Positions 35,159 through 45,180 of a DNA stretch of 64,000 bases are shown in pieces. The notes under the pieces are model-generated. The model made no database searches. It was given only the letters and a program-made list of their open reading frames with translations, and had not been told where the DNA came from. Both the position numbers and the translations under genes were made by a program. Numbering within the stretch: position 1 is the first letter of the stretch; the number at the start of each line of letters is the position of its first letter. Source of the DNA: an uncultured Tateyamaria sp. (lineage in GTDB: Bacteria > Pseudomonadota > Alphaproteobacteria > Rhodobacterales > Rhodobacteraceae); assembly GCF_947487805.1 (NCBI RefSeq), contig NZ_CANKXW010000006.1, forward strand, positions 62,001-126,000, read 5' to 3'.

Positions 35159-37146
35159 CAATCTGCGCCGTTCTCGAAACCGAGCTTCGTTTTGACATGT
35201 TGAACCAGCGCGCAAAGTTCAGGCGGAGCGTTTGCGGCGAGATCTGCCTCCGGAATGCGATTAATCGCGGCGAGGTGCGTTTCGGGTTTGCTTCGGCTCA
35301 AGAACAGGTATGGATACCAGATAAAGCAATCATCCCATTCAGGATCGTAGAGACCAGCGTTCCCTCCCTTTTTAAGAGTGGCGGCTTTCTTGCGCTCCAA
35401 GGCCTCTTCGCTGTCGTCGGGACCGTGCGCGCCCGGGTCGAGCACCTTGTAGGCGTCTGGAAATGCCGCGAGCATCGCGAAGTCCAGATCGAGTGGATCG
35501 GAGAAAAATACACCTTCGTCTTTTAGCGCCTGCATCCATTTGTTTTCAGCACAGCCATCAGTCATCTCTTCGTCGGACAGGGCGGGAAGGTTGGCGAGCT
35601 CGACCACTTCCATCATCACATCCAAGTTGTTGCTGAGATCGTTCCCAATTTCGGCGAGCGATCCGACGGTCGCCCTTATCGTGTTCGCACCACCATGTGA
35701 GCGCCCCAGGTCGAGATCAATCAGCGTTGCATGCGGTATCTTCAGCGCGTCTAGAAGCCGCCAAAAGTGATCGACATGGCGACCGCCGAGCGGCACAACA
35801 GGCACGAAAGAAGGATCAAGAGGGACGTCCATCGCCTCTGCGAGCAGAGGCAACACAATGCGTTCGGAGTCCCCCTCGCCGAGGATGACGAACCGCGCGA
35901 AGTAGAGCTCTGGATACGCCCGCACGGCGAGCCGAACATACTTACCCGCCTCGGTCGCATCGTCAGGTAGCGTCAAAGATTTCACCGATGAGGCCCTGCT
36001 GGTAGTATCGAGCCGGAAGTAGCGCACCTCGTCCGGCTCGATACGGCTCAAAATGCTGGCGCTGTGGCTAGAGATCAGTACTTGCGCAGAGCTGAGCGCT
36101 CCGATGTCGCGCGCTTGGTTCATAATGCGAGAGAGGAAGAACGGCGACAGGCTGTTTTCCGGTTCTTCGATGGCCAGAATCGTAAGATGAGCACGCCGCA
36201 GCTTTTCCTGATCGAACGGGCTATCGGCAGCGGCCAGACGCAGAGCATCTTTTTCGGTTTCAAGCGTCGCCGCAGTTAGAGCTATATGAAAGAGAGAGCG
36301 TTGACCGTCGCTTAGGTCGGCAAGCGCCCGCTCGCGACCGGCCTCATCGGGATGGAATGCAAATTCGACGCGCCTGACCAGTTCCTCGAGCCGACTTTCC
36401 ACAAGTCTGAGCACCGGCGTCGTATCTGTGTCGGCTTCGTGGACCTGCCGCCAGCGCTTCGTAAGCCGCTCGACGATGAATTCTGCGGGTGCTTCGCGCT
36501 CAAAACGCTTCTGGATCAGCTTGGCTCCGCGCTCGGTCGTCCTGGACAGGCGATCCGACCATTTCGCAGCCCGCCACAAACGCCCCTTAAGCAAATCGGT
36601 GACACGATCCGCCGGATTACGGGTTGCAGGCACATAAACAAGTTGGATGGTGCCACGATCAACGGCGGCGACCCTTTGGCACTCATCCCAATCGTAATCA
36701 TCACCGAGCGTACCAATCCAACGAATATCCTCTTCCACCGTCCCATCGGGAGTTCCGTCATCCGTCCAGACTGCCTGCAGGCGTATGCGCGCTTTAAGCG
36801 GTTCTCCAGGGCCGGTTGCTGCCATATGGTTGAAATAATCCGGCACGGCGTCGGCCGCCACCGCCTCATCAAGACCGTCTAGTTCTGGGAAGGACAGGAT
36901 ACACTCGATCGACAGCGTCGCTCCAGAAACGAGCTCGGTTTGATCAGGCCTAAGATGAAAATCGCGTGTCTGGATCTGTCTTTCTGCACTTGAGACACCA
37001 AAAAGCCGTGCTAACGCCTGAAGCGCCGCCGTTTTTCCGGCTCCGTTTCCGCCAACCAATGCCGTAACCCCGTTTTCAAACCTGAGAGTTTCAGCCTCTG
37101 CGCCGAAGCATCGGAAGTTCCGTATAATAAGTGTGTCAATCTTCAT
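35158..37146 (-). CDS. Gabija-like OLD-family ATPase/TOPRIM nuclease (GajA type)
   Basis: A 662-residue OLD nuclease. The ABC-type ATPase half has Walker A GGNGAGKT (residues 32-39), signature LSDGQRSLFHIAL, Walker B ILAIEEPENSLSP and the ISSHSASIL loop. The C-terminal TOPRIM half shows FVILGEGDSERIVLPLLA (metal-binding Glu) and LIDLDLGRS (Asp pair). Class 2 OLD nucleases are defined by being next to a UvrD helicase, as here. Gabija's GajA is the best-known example, acting as a nucleotide-sensing DNA nuclease. Starts 66 bases after the Argonaute gene on the same strand. Confidence 0.82.
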   Translation of the reverse strand: MKIDTLIIRNFRCFGAEAETLRFENGVTALVGGNGAGKTAALQALARLFGVSSAERQIQTRDFHLRPDQTELVSGATLSIECILSFPELDGLDEAVAADAVPDYFNHMAATGPGEPLKARIRLQAVWTDDGTPDGTVEEDIRWIGTLGDDYDWDECQRVAAVDRGTIQLVYVPATRNPADRVTDLLKGRLWRAAKWSDRLSRTTERGAKLIQKRFEREAPAEFIVERLTKRWRQVHEADTDTTPVLRLVESRLEELVRRVEFAFHPDEAGRERALADLSDGQRSLFHIALTAATLETEKDALRLAAADSPFDQEKLRRAHLTILAIEEPENSLSPFFLSRIMNQARDIGALSSAQVLISSHSASILSRIEPDEVRYFRLDTTSRASSVKSLTLPDDATEAGKYVRLAVRAYPELYFARFVILGEGDSERIVLPLLAEAMDVPLDPSFVPVVPLGGRHVDHFWRLLDALKIPHATLIDLDLGRSHGGANTIRATVGSLAEIGNDLSNNLDVMMEVVELANLPALSDEEMTDGCAENKWMQALKDEGVFFSDPLDLDFAMLAAFPDAYKVLDPGAHGPDDSEEALERKKAATLKKGGNAGLYDPEWDDCFIWYPYLFLSRSKPETHLAAINRIPEADLAANAPPELCALVQHVKTKLGFENGAD

Positions 37147-37212
37147 CCGAGTTCCCTATAGTTCCATTTCTTCAAATCGGTTTTCTGCAAATTCCCAACG
37201 GCCCAAGACGCT

Positions 37213-38688
37213 CTAGATGTATTTACGATAGTCGCTACTTACTCTTTGGCCCGCAGGAACATACTTCAGCACATCACCAACCTTCCGTGCCGCCCGTATC
37301 GGAATAGGCAGCCTTTGATTCATTTGCGTTGAGTTCCAGTTAACCTTCGTGAGGCTGAAGACCTCTTTCGCGATCTGTTCGATGGTACTCTCGCTTTGCG
37401 GGTGCGGGCAGAGCAATAGAGGGTTCGGGACATAGAGGCCGGGATAGGTCCCATAGTAGGGAATGCTGCCGTTGGTATAGAGCAGCCCATTTCCGTCCAA
37501 CTCAACGAAGGTGCCGCGGAGGACAGGGAAGTCGCCGTCGCGCAGCACCTTGACCGAATAACTCTCGTGAACCCAAACGAGATCGCGCAGTTCCACACCT
37601 GCCTCGTCGAGCGCCTTGCCAACACCCTCGGCCTCGTCTTCACGAAAGCGCGATGTCTTCATGACGATCACGCGTGCCGGCATCGTTCTATGGACCGACT
37701 TGTAGGCGGCCAGGGCGTTCTCAGTGAGCTTGTGAGCCTCATCGATAGTGAGAAACGGGTGTCGACCCCGCGACTCTGACTGCGCAGGGCCACCTCTAAG
37801 AATGAACCCTCTGCCGCGCTCATCGAACATTTGTGCAGCGCTGGTCCATATCTCGTCGGTTTCGGCATCCTTGAAAAAGCTGATCCCAATGTAACAGGCG
37901 GTGAACTCACCTTCTTCCGGCAATCGGCGCCAAGGCACCTTGCCGCTGCCCTTATAATAGAGCGTCGTCATAAGGTTCCATGCGAGATCAGCTCGATCTT
38001 GGGTTTGGCGGTCAGAGTTCTCCTTGATCTTGCGAGGGATCTTGGCATCGGGGTTGATGACATCCTCCCAGACAATCTGAATTGAGAATCTCAGGTCCAT
38101 CGCTCTGGCCTTGAGCAAGCCGCGGAAGTTTGGAGAGGTTTCTTTGCCAGCTTTCGCGTCGGCCGCTTCGTCCTCCATAATTTCGTCATCGCGCGCCCGC
38201 TCGTTTCTCCAGACCCGTTCGATCAGCTTGACCGGGAGCGAAACCATGACGACGTCCGGCCGTTCATGATGCGCCTCCAACTTTTCCAGTTGCGCCATAA
38301 CTGCGTCGACCGCCATTTCCACAGCACGCACATCGCTTGGTTCCTTGGCAATCTTCTCGATCTGACCTTTCGTCAGCACACCGTCTTCGGCAGCCACCAT
38401 CTCAAACCGGCACCGATAGGGGTTCTGGTTTCTCAACCCGGGAAAGTCTGGGTGCAGGTTCGGGTGTCTTTCGGTCTTACCCTCGAACCCGTCTTCAATC
38501 GCATTTAGAAACTCGCCTGATTTTTCGACGGTCAGAGCACTGCCAACGACGCCGACTTTGATGGTGTCGCCTAGGTTGGTTTGCAGCGGACCCGCTTGTA
38601 GCAACCCCAATCGCGGATCAGGATGATGATGCTGGTCGCCAAACTCCAGTTCTGGCTCCGGGAAGATTTTTGTCTTGAAGTCGCTCAT
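37213..38688 (-). CDS. short prokaryotic Argonaute (MID-PIWI)
   Basis: A 491-residue protein. After an N-terminal part with [19 protein letters not shown] comes a PIWI-like C-terminal half: [22 protein letters not shown], then [46 protein letters not shown] and NPLLLCPHP near the end. These are hallmarks of PIWI domains in short pAgos. Length fits a MID-PIWI protein without PAZ and N domains. Short pAgos have lost the DEDX slicer tetrad and act as guide-dependent sensors. The adjacent DUF4365-APAZ gene, overlapped by four bases, supplies the effector. Confidence 0.85.
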   Translation of the reverse strand: MSDFKTKIFPEPELEFGDQHHHPDPRLGLLQAGPLQTNLGDTIKVGVVGSALTVEKSGEFLNAIEDGFEGKTERHPNLHPDFPGLRNQNPYRCRFEMVAAEDGVLTKGQIEKIAKEPSDVRAVEMAVDAVMAQLEKLEAHHERPDVVMVSLPVKLIERVWRNERARDDEIMEDEAADAKAGKETSPNFRGLLKARAMDLRFSIQIVWEDVINPDAKIPRKIKENSDRQTQDRADLAWNLMTTLYYKGSGKVPWRRLPEEGEFTACYIGISFFKDAETDEIWTSAAQMFDERGRGFILRGGPAQSESRGRHPFLTIDEAHKLTENALAAYKSVHRTMPARVIVMKTSRFREDEAEGVGKALDEAGVELRDLVWVHESYSVKVLRDGDFPVLRGTFVELDGNGLLYTNGSIPYYGTYPGLYVPNPLLLCPHPQSESTIEQIAKEVFSLTKVNWNSTQMNQRLPIPIRAARKVGDVLKYVPAGQRVSSDYRKYI

Positions 38689-40019
38689 AGGTCGAAGCTG
38701 CCTTGTTCATTCGAGACGGACGGCTTCCTTAACTTCTGCGCCTTAGCGCCCCACACATCCTCGGGCACGCTCTTTGGCAGTTCGATGGAAGGCGGGTCAC
38801 CAAACTTGATGATGCGATCCGTCTTGGTGTCGGGTGCCAGCAGTTCGCCGGCATCTTCAAATTCCATACCCGACAGCAATCGATGCCACATGATCACCTG
38901 GCCTCGAACTGTGCTGTTTGTGTCGAGGCGCTTCTTCCCGGATAACAAGGCATCCGGATAGTTGAGCGCGCGTTCTCCATCCGAAGTGAAATAGTAGGAT
39001 GGGTTGACGATCAGGTACCATTGGTCCGCCAAGCGCTCGAACCGGGGATGGAATGAATGGTGCCTTACATAGTCGATGGGCCCCTCCCCCTTCGACTTCT
39101 TATAGACGCTGACAACGTCGGCCTGTGTCTTCTGCTTTGCACCAAGATAGCGAAACTTGCGCGCCACGACTCTAGGTGTTGGCAAGAAGTAGAATTGTTT
39201 TTTCTTTCGGTCCCACCCAAGCAAATCCCGAAAGTCATAGCCCAGAGTATGTCGCAACAGACCCGCAAATTTGTATTGCTGATCCACTGCGTCGTGTTGT
39301 GCCAGAAAGTCGGTTTCGATCCTTTCGACCTGATCCCGTTCGATCAGGTCACGGACGGGTGTGGTTAGTGGGTCGCAGAATGTCCAAAGCGAGGTTTCAT
39401 CGATCATCCAATCGTACCGTTGGCCTTCCCGGACCTTTTTCATCCGGGCGAGCGCCTTCTGGGTGGAGAGCTGTGTCTGTGCGACGAAGATTTCCTCAGG
39501 AAGCTGCAATGGCACCATGTTGATGATCGCTTCCTCCCCTCCCCCAAGTGGCGGGACGTAGTAACCATGTCCTTGCTTGGCGACGGTCAGGGCAGCGAGG
39601 CGATCTTTCGCACGTCCGTCCAAGACGTCGCGCTCCTTGTCGAACCGCAATGTGCGTTCGGCCTCGCCAACGAGGTTTTCTAGTGACTTCCAAAAGAACG
39701 TGTCATCCGAGAGCCTGTAGAGAACCAGAATCACGGGAAGGTTGGAACCACGCCAGTAGTCGAAGTCCGTAGCGCGGACTCGATAGGTGAAACCGGAATC
39801 CGTCTCACTCACATAGGTGCCACTCTCAGTAGCCTTGACCTGAACGGCGATCATTTTTGCCGTCGGCTGATCGTCGTCCATCACCTCAGCGATGCCGTCT
39901 ATCCCTGCTTCGAGCCGTGACCGCCCATCAAATTGGAATCCAATTCGCAAGAATTGAAGGTTAGCTGCCTTCTCCCCGATTTCGCCAATTCGCTGGCTGG
40001 TTGTAACTTTCTTATTCAC
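38685..40019 (-). CDS. DUF4365-APAZ effector nuclease (SPARDA-type)
   Basis: About 444 residues from GTG at 40019. Residues 1-150 are a DUF4365 nuclease domain: [19 protein letters not shown], then AGIDGIAEV and [14 protein letters not shown], a PD-(D/E)XK-like core (Asp and QVK). The rest would be the APAZ domain that binds the short Argonaute. This pairing defines SPARDA, in which guide-directed DNA recognition unleashes indiscriminate DNase/RNase activity. The frame is open 34 codons further upstream, but those codons are Leu-rich and unlike the family start. First gene of the minus-strand defence run; overlaps the Argonaute gene by four bases. Confidence 0.8.
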   Translation of the reverse strand: MNKKVTTSQRIGEIGEKAANLQFLRIGFQFDGRSRLEAGIDGIAEVMDDDQPTAKMIAVQVKATESGTYVSETDSGFTYRVRATDFDYWRGSNLPVILVLYRLSDDTFFWKSLENLVGEAERTLRFDKERDVLDGRAKDRLAALTVAKQGHGYYVPPLGGGEEAIINMVPLQLPEEIFVAQTQLSTQKALARMKKVREGQRYDWMIDETSLWTFCDPLTTPVRDLIERDQVERIETDFLAQHDAVDQQYKFAGLLRHTLGYDFRDLLGWDRKKKQFYFLPTPRVVARKFRYLGAKQKTQADVVSVYKKSKGEGPIDYVRHHSFHPRFERLADQWYLIVNPSYYFTSDGERALNYPDALLSGKKRLDTNSTVRGQVIMWHRLLSGMEFEDAGELLAPDTKTDRIIKFGDPPSIELPKSVPEDVWGAKAQKLRKPSVSNEQGSFDL

Positions 40020-40211
40020 ATCTCGATTCCCGAAAACAGGCTTTTCGAGATGTAACACTTTATCTGGAGTAACATAAGGGAGGAGCAACAAGATATGGAG
40101 GTTGCCCTTGCAAAAGGTCAAACATGATAGAGAGCGAAATCTCAGTCACCTAGAACGCGGCTGGTGACCATCTCTTGCTACGTCAACTTCTGGATGCGAC
40201 AACCCATCAAG

Positions 40212-42203
40212 TTAGAGCCCCTGTGTCAGGGCTGTCTCCAACTCGCCCAAATCATGTACGGCCGTTCGTACCTGTTCGACATCCGCATCTTCCACCGAAC
40301 CAAGAGCAGCCACTTCCCCCCCAAAATCCATCTCCATCTGACGCTGCTCCTCGGCGATGACGGCTTGAACGACAGGCGCGGTCTTCTTCGGAGCGGCGTC
40401 GGCTTGGCCTGACGGTTGACCATCGCCAGCCTGGTTTGCCTTCTCCAAATCGGCTTCTGTTCCCCCTGGCCCATCCGACGGCGGAGTCATCGGCATGGCG
40501 CGCACGCTCAGCGGCAGATTGCCCTGCGACCCACCTCCCCCCGGCTTCGGAAACGGCAACTCGCCCGTCTGCGCCCCATGGATCGCCTTGAACAGCCGAT
40601 CGTCAAAATATTGGATCCGCTTCGCGCGGACCGGCATCTGGGCATCGATGACCATGACGATCTCGTCGAGCGGTAGGCGGCGCGCCTCATCCTCGGGTAG
40701 GAGAGAGCTTTCTTCAGTCCGCGTGGATTGGCTGCGGCCCTCGAAGGGGTTTTTGCCGATGGACTGGGAGCGCGTGACGACGGTCTTTGTGGTCTTGCCA
40801 ACCGCCTTGCTCAGCTCCTCGACGGTCTTCTCATCCGAGGGCGTCAGGTAGAGTTTCACGCCGGCATTGCCCTGCAAGGCGCGGCGGGTGTTCTCCCCGT
40901 AGATTTCATCGAGGGCGGGGATGGTCTGGGTGACCACGGCCAAGTGACCGCGATAGGTGCGCAGGGTCTCGATGCTCTCGACCACGATGGGCATTTTGCC
41001 GAGGCGATTGAACTCATCGAGCATGATCATCACGGGCCACGGCTCGTCTGGCCCGGGGTCCTTTTCCTGCATGGCCGAGAGGAGATCGGAGAAGAAGAGC
41101 CGGATCAACGGTGCGAGCGGCTTCACCATCAGCGGCTGGACGACGAGGTAGACCGAAAAGGGCTTCTTGCGGATCGTCCGGAAATCAAAGTCCGAGACTG
41201 CCGTCGCCTCGTCGATCGCCGGGTTCTGCCATTGATCGAGCCCCGAGGTCATCAGGAGCGAAACATAAGAGGTCAGCGTGTCATTGTTGGTCGAGGCCAG
41301 CCGGGTGAAGATCAGCTTGGCGGCCCTGTTATCCACCTCATGGCCCCGCGCAAAATACTCCTTTTGCTTGTTCCCGCCCGAGGCTGCGATGCGATAGATC
41401 TCGCCCAAGGTCGGGCGCTTGCGCTGGAAGGCCAAAAGCCCCGCCGCCACGAAGAGATCGATGCCGCCCTTGAGGAGGCCCTGCACCCGGTCATTGTCAC
41501 TCTGCAGGAAGAGCGTCGCCAGGAGCTGCAATTCCATCTGCTGGCGCGCGGGATCTTTCAGCTCAAAGATGCGCAGGAGCGGGTTGTAGCGATGCGTGCG
41601 CTTGCCCTCCCAATCGGTGGGGGCAAAGCGATAGACCCTATCGCCTTGGGCTGCGCGGTGCCGGGCCGTGGCCTCGAAACACTCGCCCTTCACATCGAGC
41701 GTCACGGCGGAGCCTTGCCAGGTCAGCAGGTTCGGAATGACAAAGCCCGTGGTCTTGCCGCGGCCCGTGGGCGCCACGATCAGCGCATGCGGGAAAACCT
41801 TCGAGCAAATGTAATTGGCGCGGGAGCCCGGCGTCCCCAGCTTGCCGAGGATGAACCCGGTCCCTGGCGCCCCGAAGAAGCCATTGGCCTTCATCTCGCG
41901 CGCACTCTGCCAATGGGTCTGGCCAAAGCGTGTCAGGGCGGACCCCGACAGGGCGAGGCTCAGCATCAGGCCAGCGGCGGCGAAGCTGCCGATGATCAGG
42001 TGGATGAGCTGGGCATCTTCGGGGCGGCGATCGCGGATCGCCAGATAGTTCTGCGCGATATAGGCAAAGTCGATCTCGGCCCCAAAGCCGAGATCCCGGT
42101 AGGTCAGCACCGCCGAGGCGATGGTATAGCCCATGGCCCCGGTCACAAGCGTCACCAGCAGGACGCCCGTGGCGATCCGCGCTTTTCCCATGGAGGCGCT
42201 CAA
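40212..42203 (-). CDS. virD4: conjugative coupling protein VirD4/TraG
   Basis: A 663-residue T4CP. Two N-terminal membrane segments (residues 8-34 and 66-88) precede the ATPase: Walker A APTGRGKT at 144-151, Walker B VMIMLDEFNRLGKMP, and the sensor QTIPALDEIYG. The C-terminal 100 residues are low-complexity and Pro/Gly rich. It brings the relaxase-DNA complex to the VirB channel. ATG overlaps the relaxase stop by four bases. Confidence 0.94.
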   Translation of the reverse strand: MSASMGKARIATGVLLVTLVTGAMGYTIASAVLTYRDLGFGAEIDFAYIAQNYLAIRDRRPEDAQLIHLIIGSFAAAGLMLSLALSGSALTRFGQTHWQSAREMKANGFFGAPGTGFILGKLGTPGSRANYICSKVFPHALIVAPTGRGKTTGFVIPNLLTWQGSAVTLDVKGECFEATARHRAAQGDRVYRFAPTDWEGKRTHRYNPLLRIFELKDPARQQMELQLLATLFLQSDNDRVQGLLKGGIDLFVAAGLLAFQRKRPTLGEIYRIAASGGNKQKEYFARGHEVDNRAAKLIFTRLASTNNDTLTSYVSLLMTSGLDQWQNPAIDEATAVSDFDFRTIRKKPFSVYLVVQPLMVKPLAPLIRLFFSDLLSAMQEKDPGPDEPWPVMIMLDEFNRLGKMPIVVESIETLRTYRGHLAVVTQTIPALDEIYGENTRRALQGNAGVKLYLTPSDEKTVEELSKAVGKTTKTVVTRSQSIGKNPFEGRSQSTRTEESSLLPEDEARRLPLDEIVMVIDAQMPVRAKRIQYFDDRLFKAIHGAQTGELPFPKPGGGGSQGNLPLSVRAMPMTPPSDGPGGTEADLEKANQAGDGQPSGQADAAPKKTAPVVQAVIAEEQRQMEMDFGGEVAALGSVEDADVEQVRTAVHDLGELETALTQGL

Positions 42204-44539
42204 TGGACCTGACCCCGCTCGGTCTCGCCATCCACGTCTGTCACGCGGTGTTTTTCATATTCGATGTCGGCAAGCTCATCGACCACCTGGCGCAAGGCCT
42301 CCGTGTTGGCCGTCGCTGCATCCGATTGCAGATAGACCTTGGCGACATAGAGCCGGTCGAGGCGGTCCTCGAGGACCTTGTCCAGCGCATCGGCATCACC
42401 GGATGTGAGCCGGCCCAATTGGCGGTTGTCCAGCACCCGCGCGATTTCGTCGCGGAAAGCGTCCCGCTCCGCCTCGGTCTCGAAGGGCGCGGACAACTCC
42501 CCCGCCCGCTCATGGTCCAGAACACGCGCAATCTCGTCTGCGAGGCGGTCGGCACGGTCAGGCTGCGGCGCAGTTTCATCGCGGGTGGCTAGACGTTCGT
42601 CACGCGTGCCAACCCCAAGCCCCTCGCGCATCTCGGTTTCGCGGCGGACCTGATTGATGGCCTCCGTGTCGCGTATCTCGACGACGGCCGCATAGGTCGC
42701 GCCGAGCCCACGGGCGAGGTGGGACGGCATGTCCGGATAACGCGCGCGTAAGTCATCCGTGACGGCATCTGCAACGGGCGTACGGAGGTCGCGTGCCTCC
42801 ATGATGCGGTCGACTTCACGGGTGATCTCGCTGGCGCGGGCCGCATCGGTGATGGTCTCCCTGTAGGGCTCAGACCGGTCAATCACATCGCCAGGACGTG
42901 CGAGCAGATCTGGGTGTGCCTCGAGATATGTGCGCTGCTCCGTCTCGATCCGGCGCTCCGCCCGTGAGACAACCTCCCAGTCCCGGTCCTCGATCTGCTG
43001 CGCTGTCAGGCCGTCCGCGCGCATCTCCTGACGGATTGTCCCTTCCATCGCCCGCACCGCGCCCTCATTATAATGGAAATGCTCGCTGACCGGTTCCGCT
43101 TCCATGACACCATCCCGGCGCAGCACGTTCTCGCGCTCCAACAGCGTGCCAAGTTCCACATGCACATCGTTGAGAACGTCGCGCGCCTGTTCCAGATCGG
43201 CGCGGCGTTCAAGGTTCAGATCGCGCGCCTCAGCTACTTTGGAGAGATCATTGGCGATCCATTGATGCTCGAGCGCTGCATTTGAGGCGCCCGTCTCGAT
43301 CCGGGCCACCACTTCCGATGTGCTGATCCCGGTGCCCCGTAGTGCCGCGTCAATGCGCGATCTCAGATCGGGCTCGGCCAGTCGCTCGCGCTGGCTGGCG
43401 TCAATATTGGCCTCGGAATAGATCCCGCCCTCCGAGGGCGCGTCTGAGAGCGAACCCGAGCGCAGCCCCAAGGGCTGCATGTGCTGGACCTGCGTCTGGA
43501 TCTCGATGAGGCGTTTTTCCAGCACGGGACGTTCCGCGTCAGACTTCTCGGCGATCATGCCCTGCACCCGCGCGAGCTTTTCCGCATAGAGGCTTCTCAG
43601 ATCCTCGAAACTTTGATCCTCGGCCATATACACATCTCCTGTTCGGTCCACCTGCCCGCCATGCGCGAGCACCTCACCCGCGCGAAAAAGTGCTGCGGCG
43701 ATATCCTCGCGGGCCTCGCGCGAAGCCTCCGCGGCAAGCGAATGGTAGACGGTTCTGGTATTGGCGATCTCCGCCAGCGTCCGGGTCAGGTCCTGCCCCA
43801 CGCGTTCGCGCTCGCGGGGCGCGCGACCCTCTTCTTTCGCGGCATACACCTCGCTAGTGCGGGCCGGGTAATGCACGACCCCGCGATCCACCCGGCGCGT
43901 GGCCTCCAGGCGCACGCCATACTTTTCGGCCTCCTCGACCATGGCGAGGCGGAAATCGTCATAGTTGAACCGATGGTTGCGCCCGAGGAAGAAGAACTCA
44001 CCTTCCTGCGAGCGGCGGTTCAGCACCAGATGCGCATGCGGGTGATCGCGGTCCTCATGCACCGCGATGATGTAGTCGAAGTGCCCTTCGTCGGTCTGGA
44101 AGAACCGCTCGGCCACATCCGTTGCAATGTCGCGCACATCCTCGCCGCGCGTGCCGATGGGGAAGGACATGAGCATGTGTGTGGTCTGGCCCAGCTTGGG
44201 CTTGAAGCCCGCATCCCACCGTTTGGCAAAGCGCTCGGTCAGGTCCTTGATGTCACCCGCCTCGAGCTTCGTCTTGCCATCCAGGAACCCGCTACTGTCC
44301 ACGATATGGGTAGACTTCGTGGTGAGGTAATCGAGCTGGTTTGCGAGCTGCGATTTGGTATGCGTACCCCCGCCTCGGATCGCCTTGAAGACCGCTGGCC
44401 GATGCCCCGCAGCCGCGCGCACAAGCTGGCTCTGCTTGGCCACGTGCAGCCCTTGCATCGAGCCCCGAACGCGGCTCCAGCCATCCCGGAAGACCTCGCC
44501 CGTGACGGCATGGACAGCATCATTCAGCCGCATGGGCAA
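42200..44539 (-). CDS. relaxase (three-His, MobA/VirD2-like)
   Basis: A 779-residue relaxase. The N-terminal 250 residues form the nicking domain: a candidate catalytic Tyr in NQLDYLTTK (Y71) and the metal-binding triad in HEDRDHPHAHLVLN (residues 161-174). The long C-terminal half is charged, helical and rich in Glu/Arg. It nicks at oriT and pilots the strand into the recipient. Overlaps virD4 and the mobC-like gene, giving one mobilisation operon. Confidence 0.92.
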   Translation of the reverse strand: MPMRLNDAVHAVTGEVFRDGWSRVRGSMQGLHVAKQSQLVRAAAGHRPAVFKAIRGGGTHTKSQLANQLDYLTTKSTHIVDSSGFLDGKTKLEAGDIKDLTERFAKRWDAGFKPKLGQTTHMLMSFPIGTRGEDVRDIATDVAERFFQTDEGHFDYIIAVHEDRDHPHAHLVLNRRSQEGEFFFLGRNHRFNYDDFRLAMVEEAEKYGVRLEATRRVDRGVVHYPARTSEVYAAKEEGRAPRERERVGQDLTRTLAEIANTRTVYHSLAAEASREAREDIAAALFRAGEVLAHGGQVDRTGDVYMAEDQSFEDLRSLYAEKLARVQGMIAEKSDAERPVLEKRLIEIQTQVQHMQPLGLRSGSLSDAPSEGGIYSEANIDASQRERLAEPDLRSRIDAALRGTGISTSEVVARIETGASNAALEHQWIANDLSKVAEARDLNLERRADLEQARDVLNDVHVELGTLLERENVLRRDGVMEAEPVSEHFHYNEGAVRAMEGTIRQEMRADGLTAQQIEDRDWEVVSRAERRIETEQRTYLEAHPDLLARPGDVIDRSEPYRETITDAARASEITREVDRIMEARDLRTPVADAVTDDLRARYPDMPSHLARGLGATYAAVVEIRDTEAINQVRRETEMREGLGVGTRDERLATRDETAPQPDRADRLADEIARVLDHERAGELSAPFETEAERDAFRDEIARVLDNRQLGRLTSGDADALDKVLEDRLDRLYVAKVYLQSDAATANTEALRQVVDELADIEYEKHRVTDVDGETERGQVH

Positions 44540-45113
44540 ACTCCCTCAGCGCGGCCGTGACCTGCAGCTGCATCGCGTTGCGACGGCGGCGCAGGAGCAG
44601 ATCGATCTCGTCAGCGGAATCCAGAATGAACCGCGCCAGCCCGCGCATCTGTGCGAGGCGCAATTCGGTGAACTCGGCACTCGTGCCCCCCACGGCCGCC
44701 TGCCCCATCCGGTTGGCCCGCGTCATCTGTTTGGCGATCTGCGCGACCCCATTACCGACCTCGTGCAGAGAGGCGCGGTAGCGCGCCATCTCTGCTGCCA
44801 TCTGCGCGTCCGGAACGAACACCCCGCCCGCCGCCTGGATGAGCCGCCGCAGCCCTTCGGCCCGGCTCTCGATCCCGGCGGCGGCCAGCACTTCATCGAA
44901 CGCCGCAAGCTCCGCAGCCGTAACTTTCACACTGACTGCTGAGACCGGAATAGCGGTATCGGTCTGGCGCTCGGCATCAGCTTTCAAGACGTAGCGCACG
45001 GCGCGCGATGTAACCCCGAACCTCGCAGCCAGCTCGGTCGTCGACACACCCTCCGCGGCCTCGCGGACGATCTGCATCTTCTCGATCTCTGTCAGGCGTT
45101 TTGTTCGGGACAT
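44520..45113 (-). CDS. mobC: MobC-like relaxosome accessory protein
   Basis: A 197-residue protein. The first 50 residues have a helix-turn-helix (IVREAAEGVSTTELAARFGVTSRAVRYVLKAD). The middle (VKVTAAELAAFDEVLAAAGI, GLRRLIQAAGGVF) and the GNGVAQIAKQMTRANRMG helix match the MobC mobilisation family, which opens oriT DNA for the relaxase. ATG at 45113 starts directly at MSRTKRL; an upstream extension crosses the nic candidate. Overlaps the relaxase start by 20 bases. Confidence 0.82.
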   Translation of the reverse strand: MSRTKRLTEIEKMQIVREAAEGVSTTELAARFGVTSRAVRYVLKADAERQTDTAIPVSAVSVKVTAAELAAFDEVLAAAGIESRAEGLRRLIQAAGGVFVPDAQMAAEMARYRASLHEVGNGVAQIAKQMTRANRMGQAAVGGTSAEFTELRLAQMRGLARFILDSADEIDLLLRRRRNAMQLQVTAALREFAHAAE

Positions 45114-45130
45114 GCGGAAGAAAGACCCCC

Positions 45131-45144
45131 TATTTCCTGCCACC
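45131..45144 (+). other. oriT nic-site candidate (IncP/Ti-like)
   Basis: TATTTCCTGCCACC closely resembles the IncP/Ti nick consensus YATCCTG/Y and the T-DNA border core ATATCCTGCCA. It lies 18 bases upstream of the mobC start, where oriT is usual. Cleavage would be after base 45139. No experimental support; inference from motif and place. Confidence 0.45.
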
Positions 45145-45168
45145 TTCCACCAAGGCTGCTTCCACCTT

Positions 45169-45180
45169 ACGATAATATAC
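45169..45180. promoter_or_regulatory. ACGATAATATAC operator candidate upstream of mobC
   Basis: Twelve bases identical to the reverse strand of the site at 13469-13484. A looser inverse partner (TATATAGTTACG) follows at 45193-45204, giving an imperfect dyad across the mobC promoter region. Confidence 0.45.

Noticed and set aside
40020-40121. 34-codon extension of the DUF4365-APAZ protein
   Set aside because: Leu-rich, without similarity to the family start; GTG at 40019 gives the expected N-terminus. Not fully excluded.
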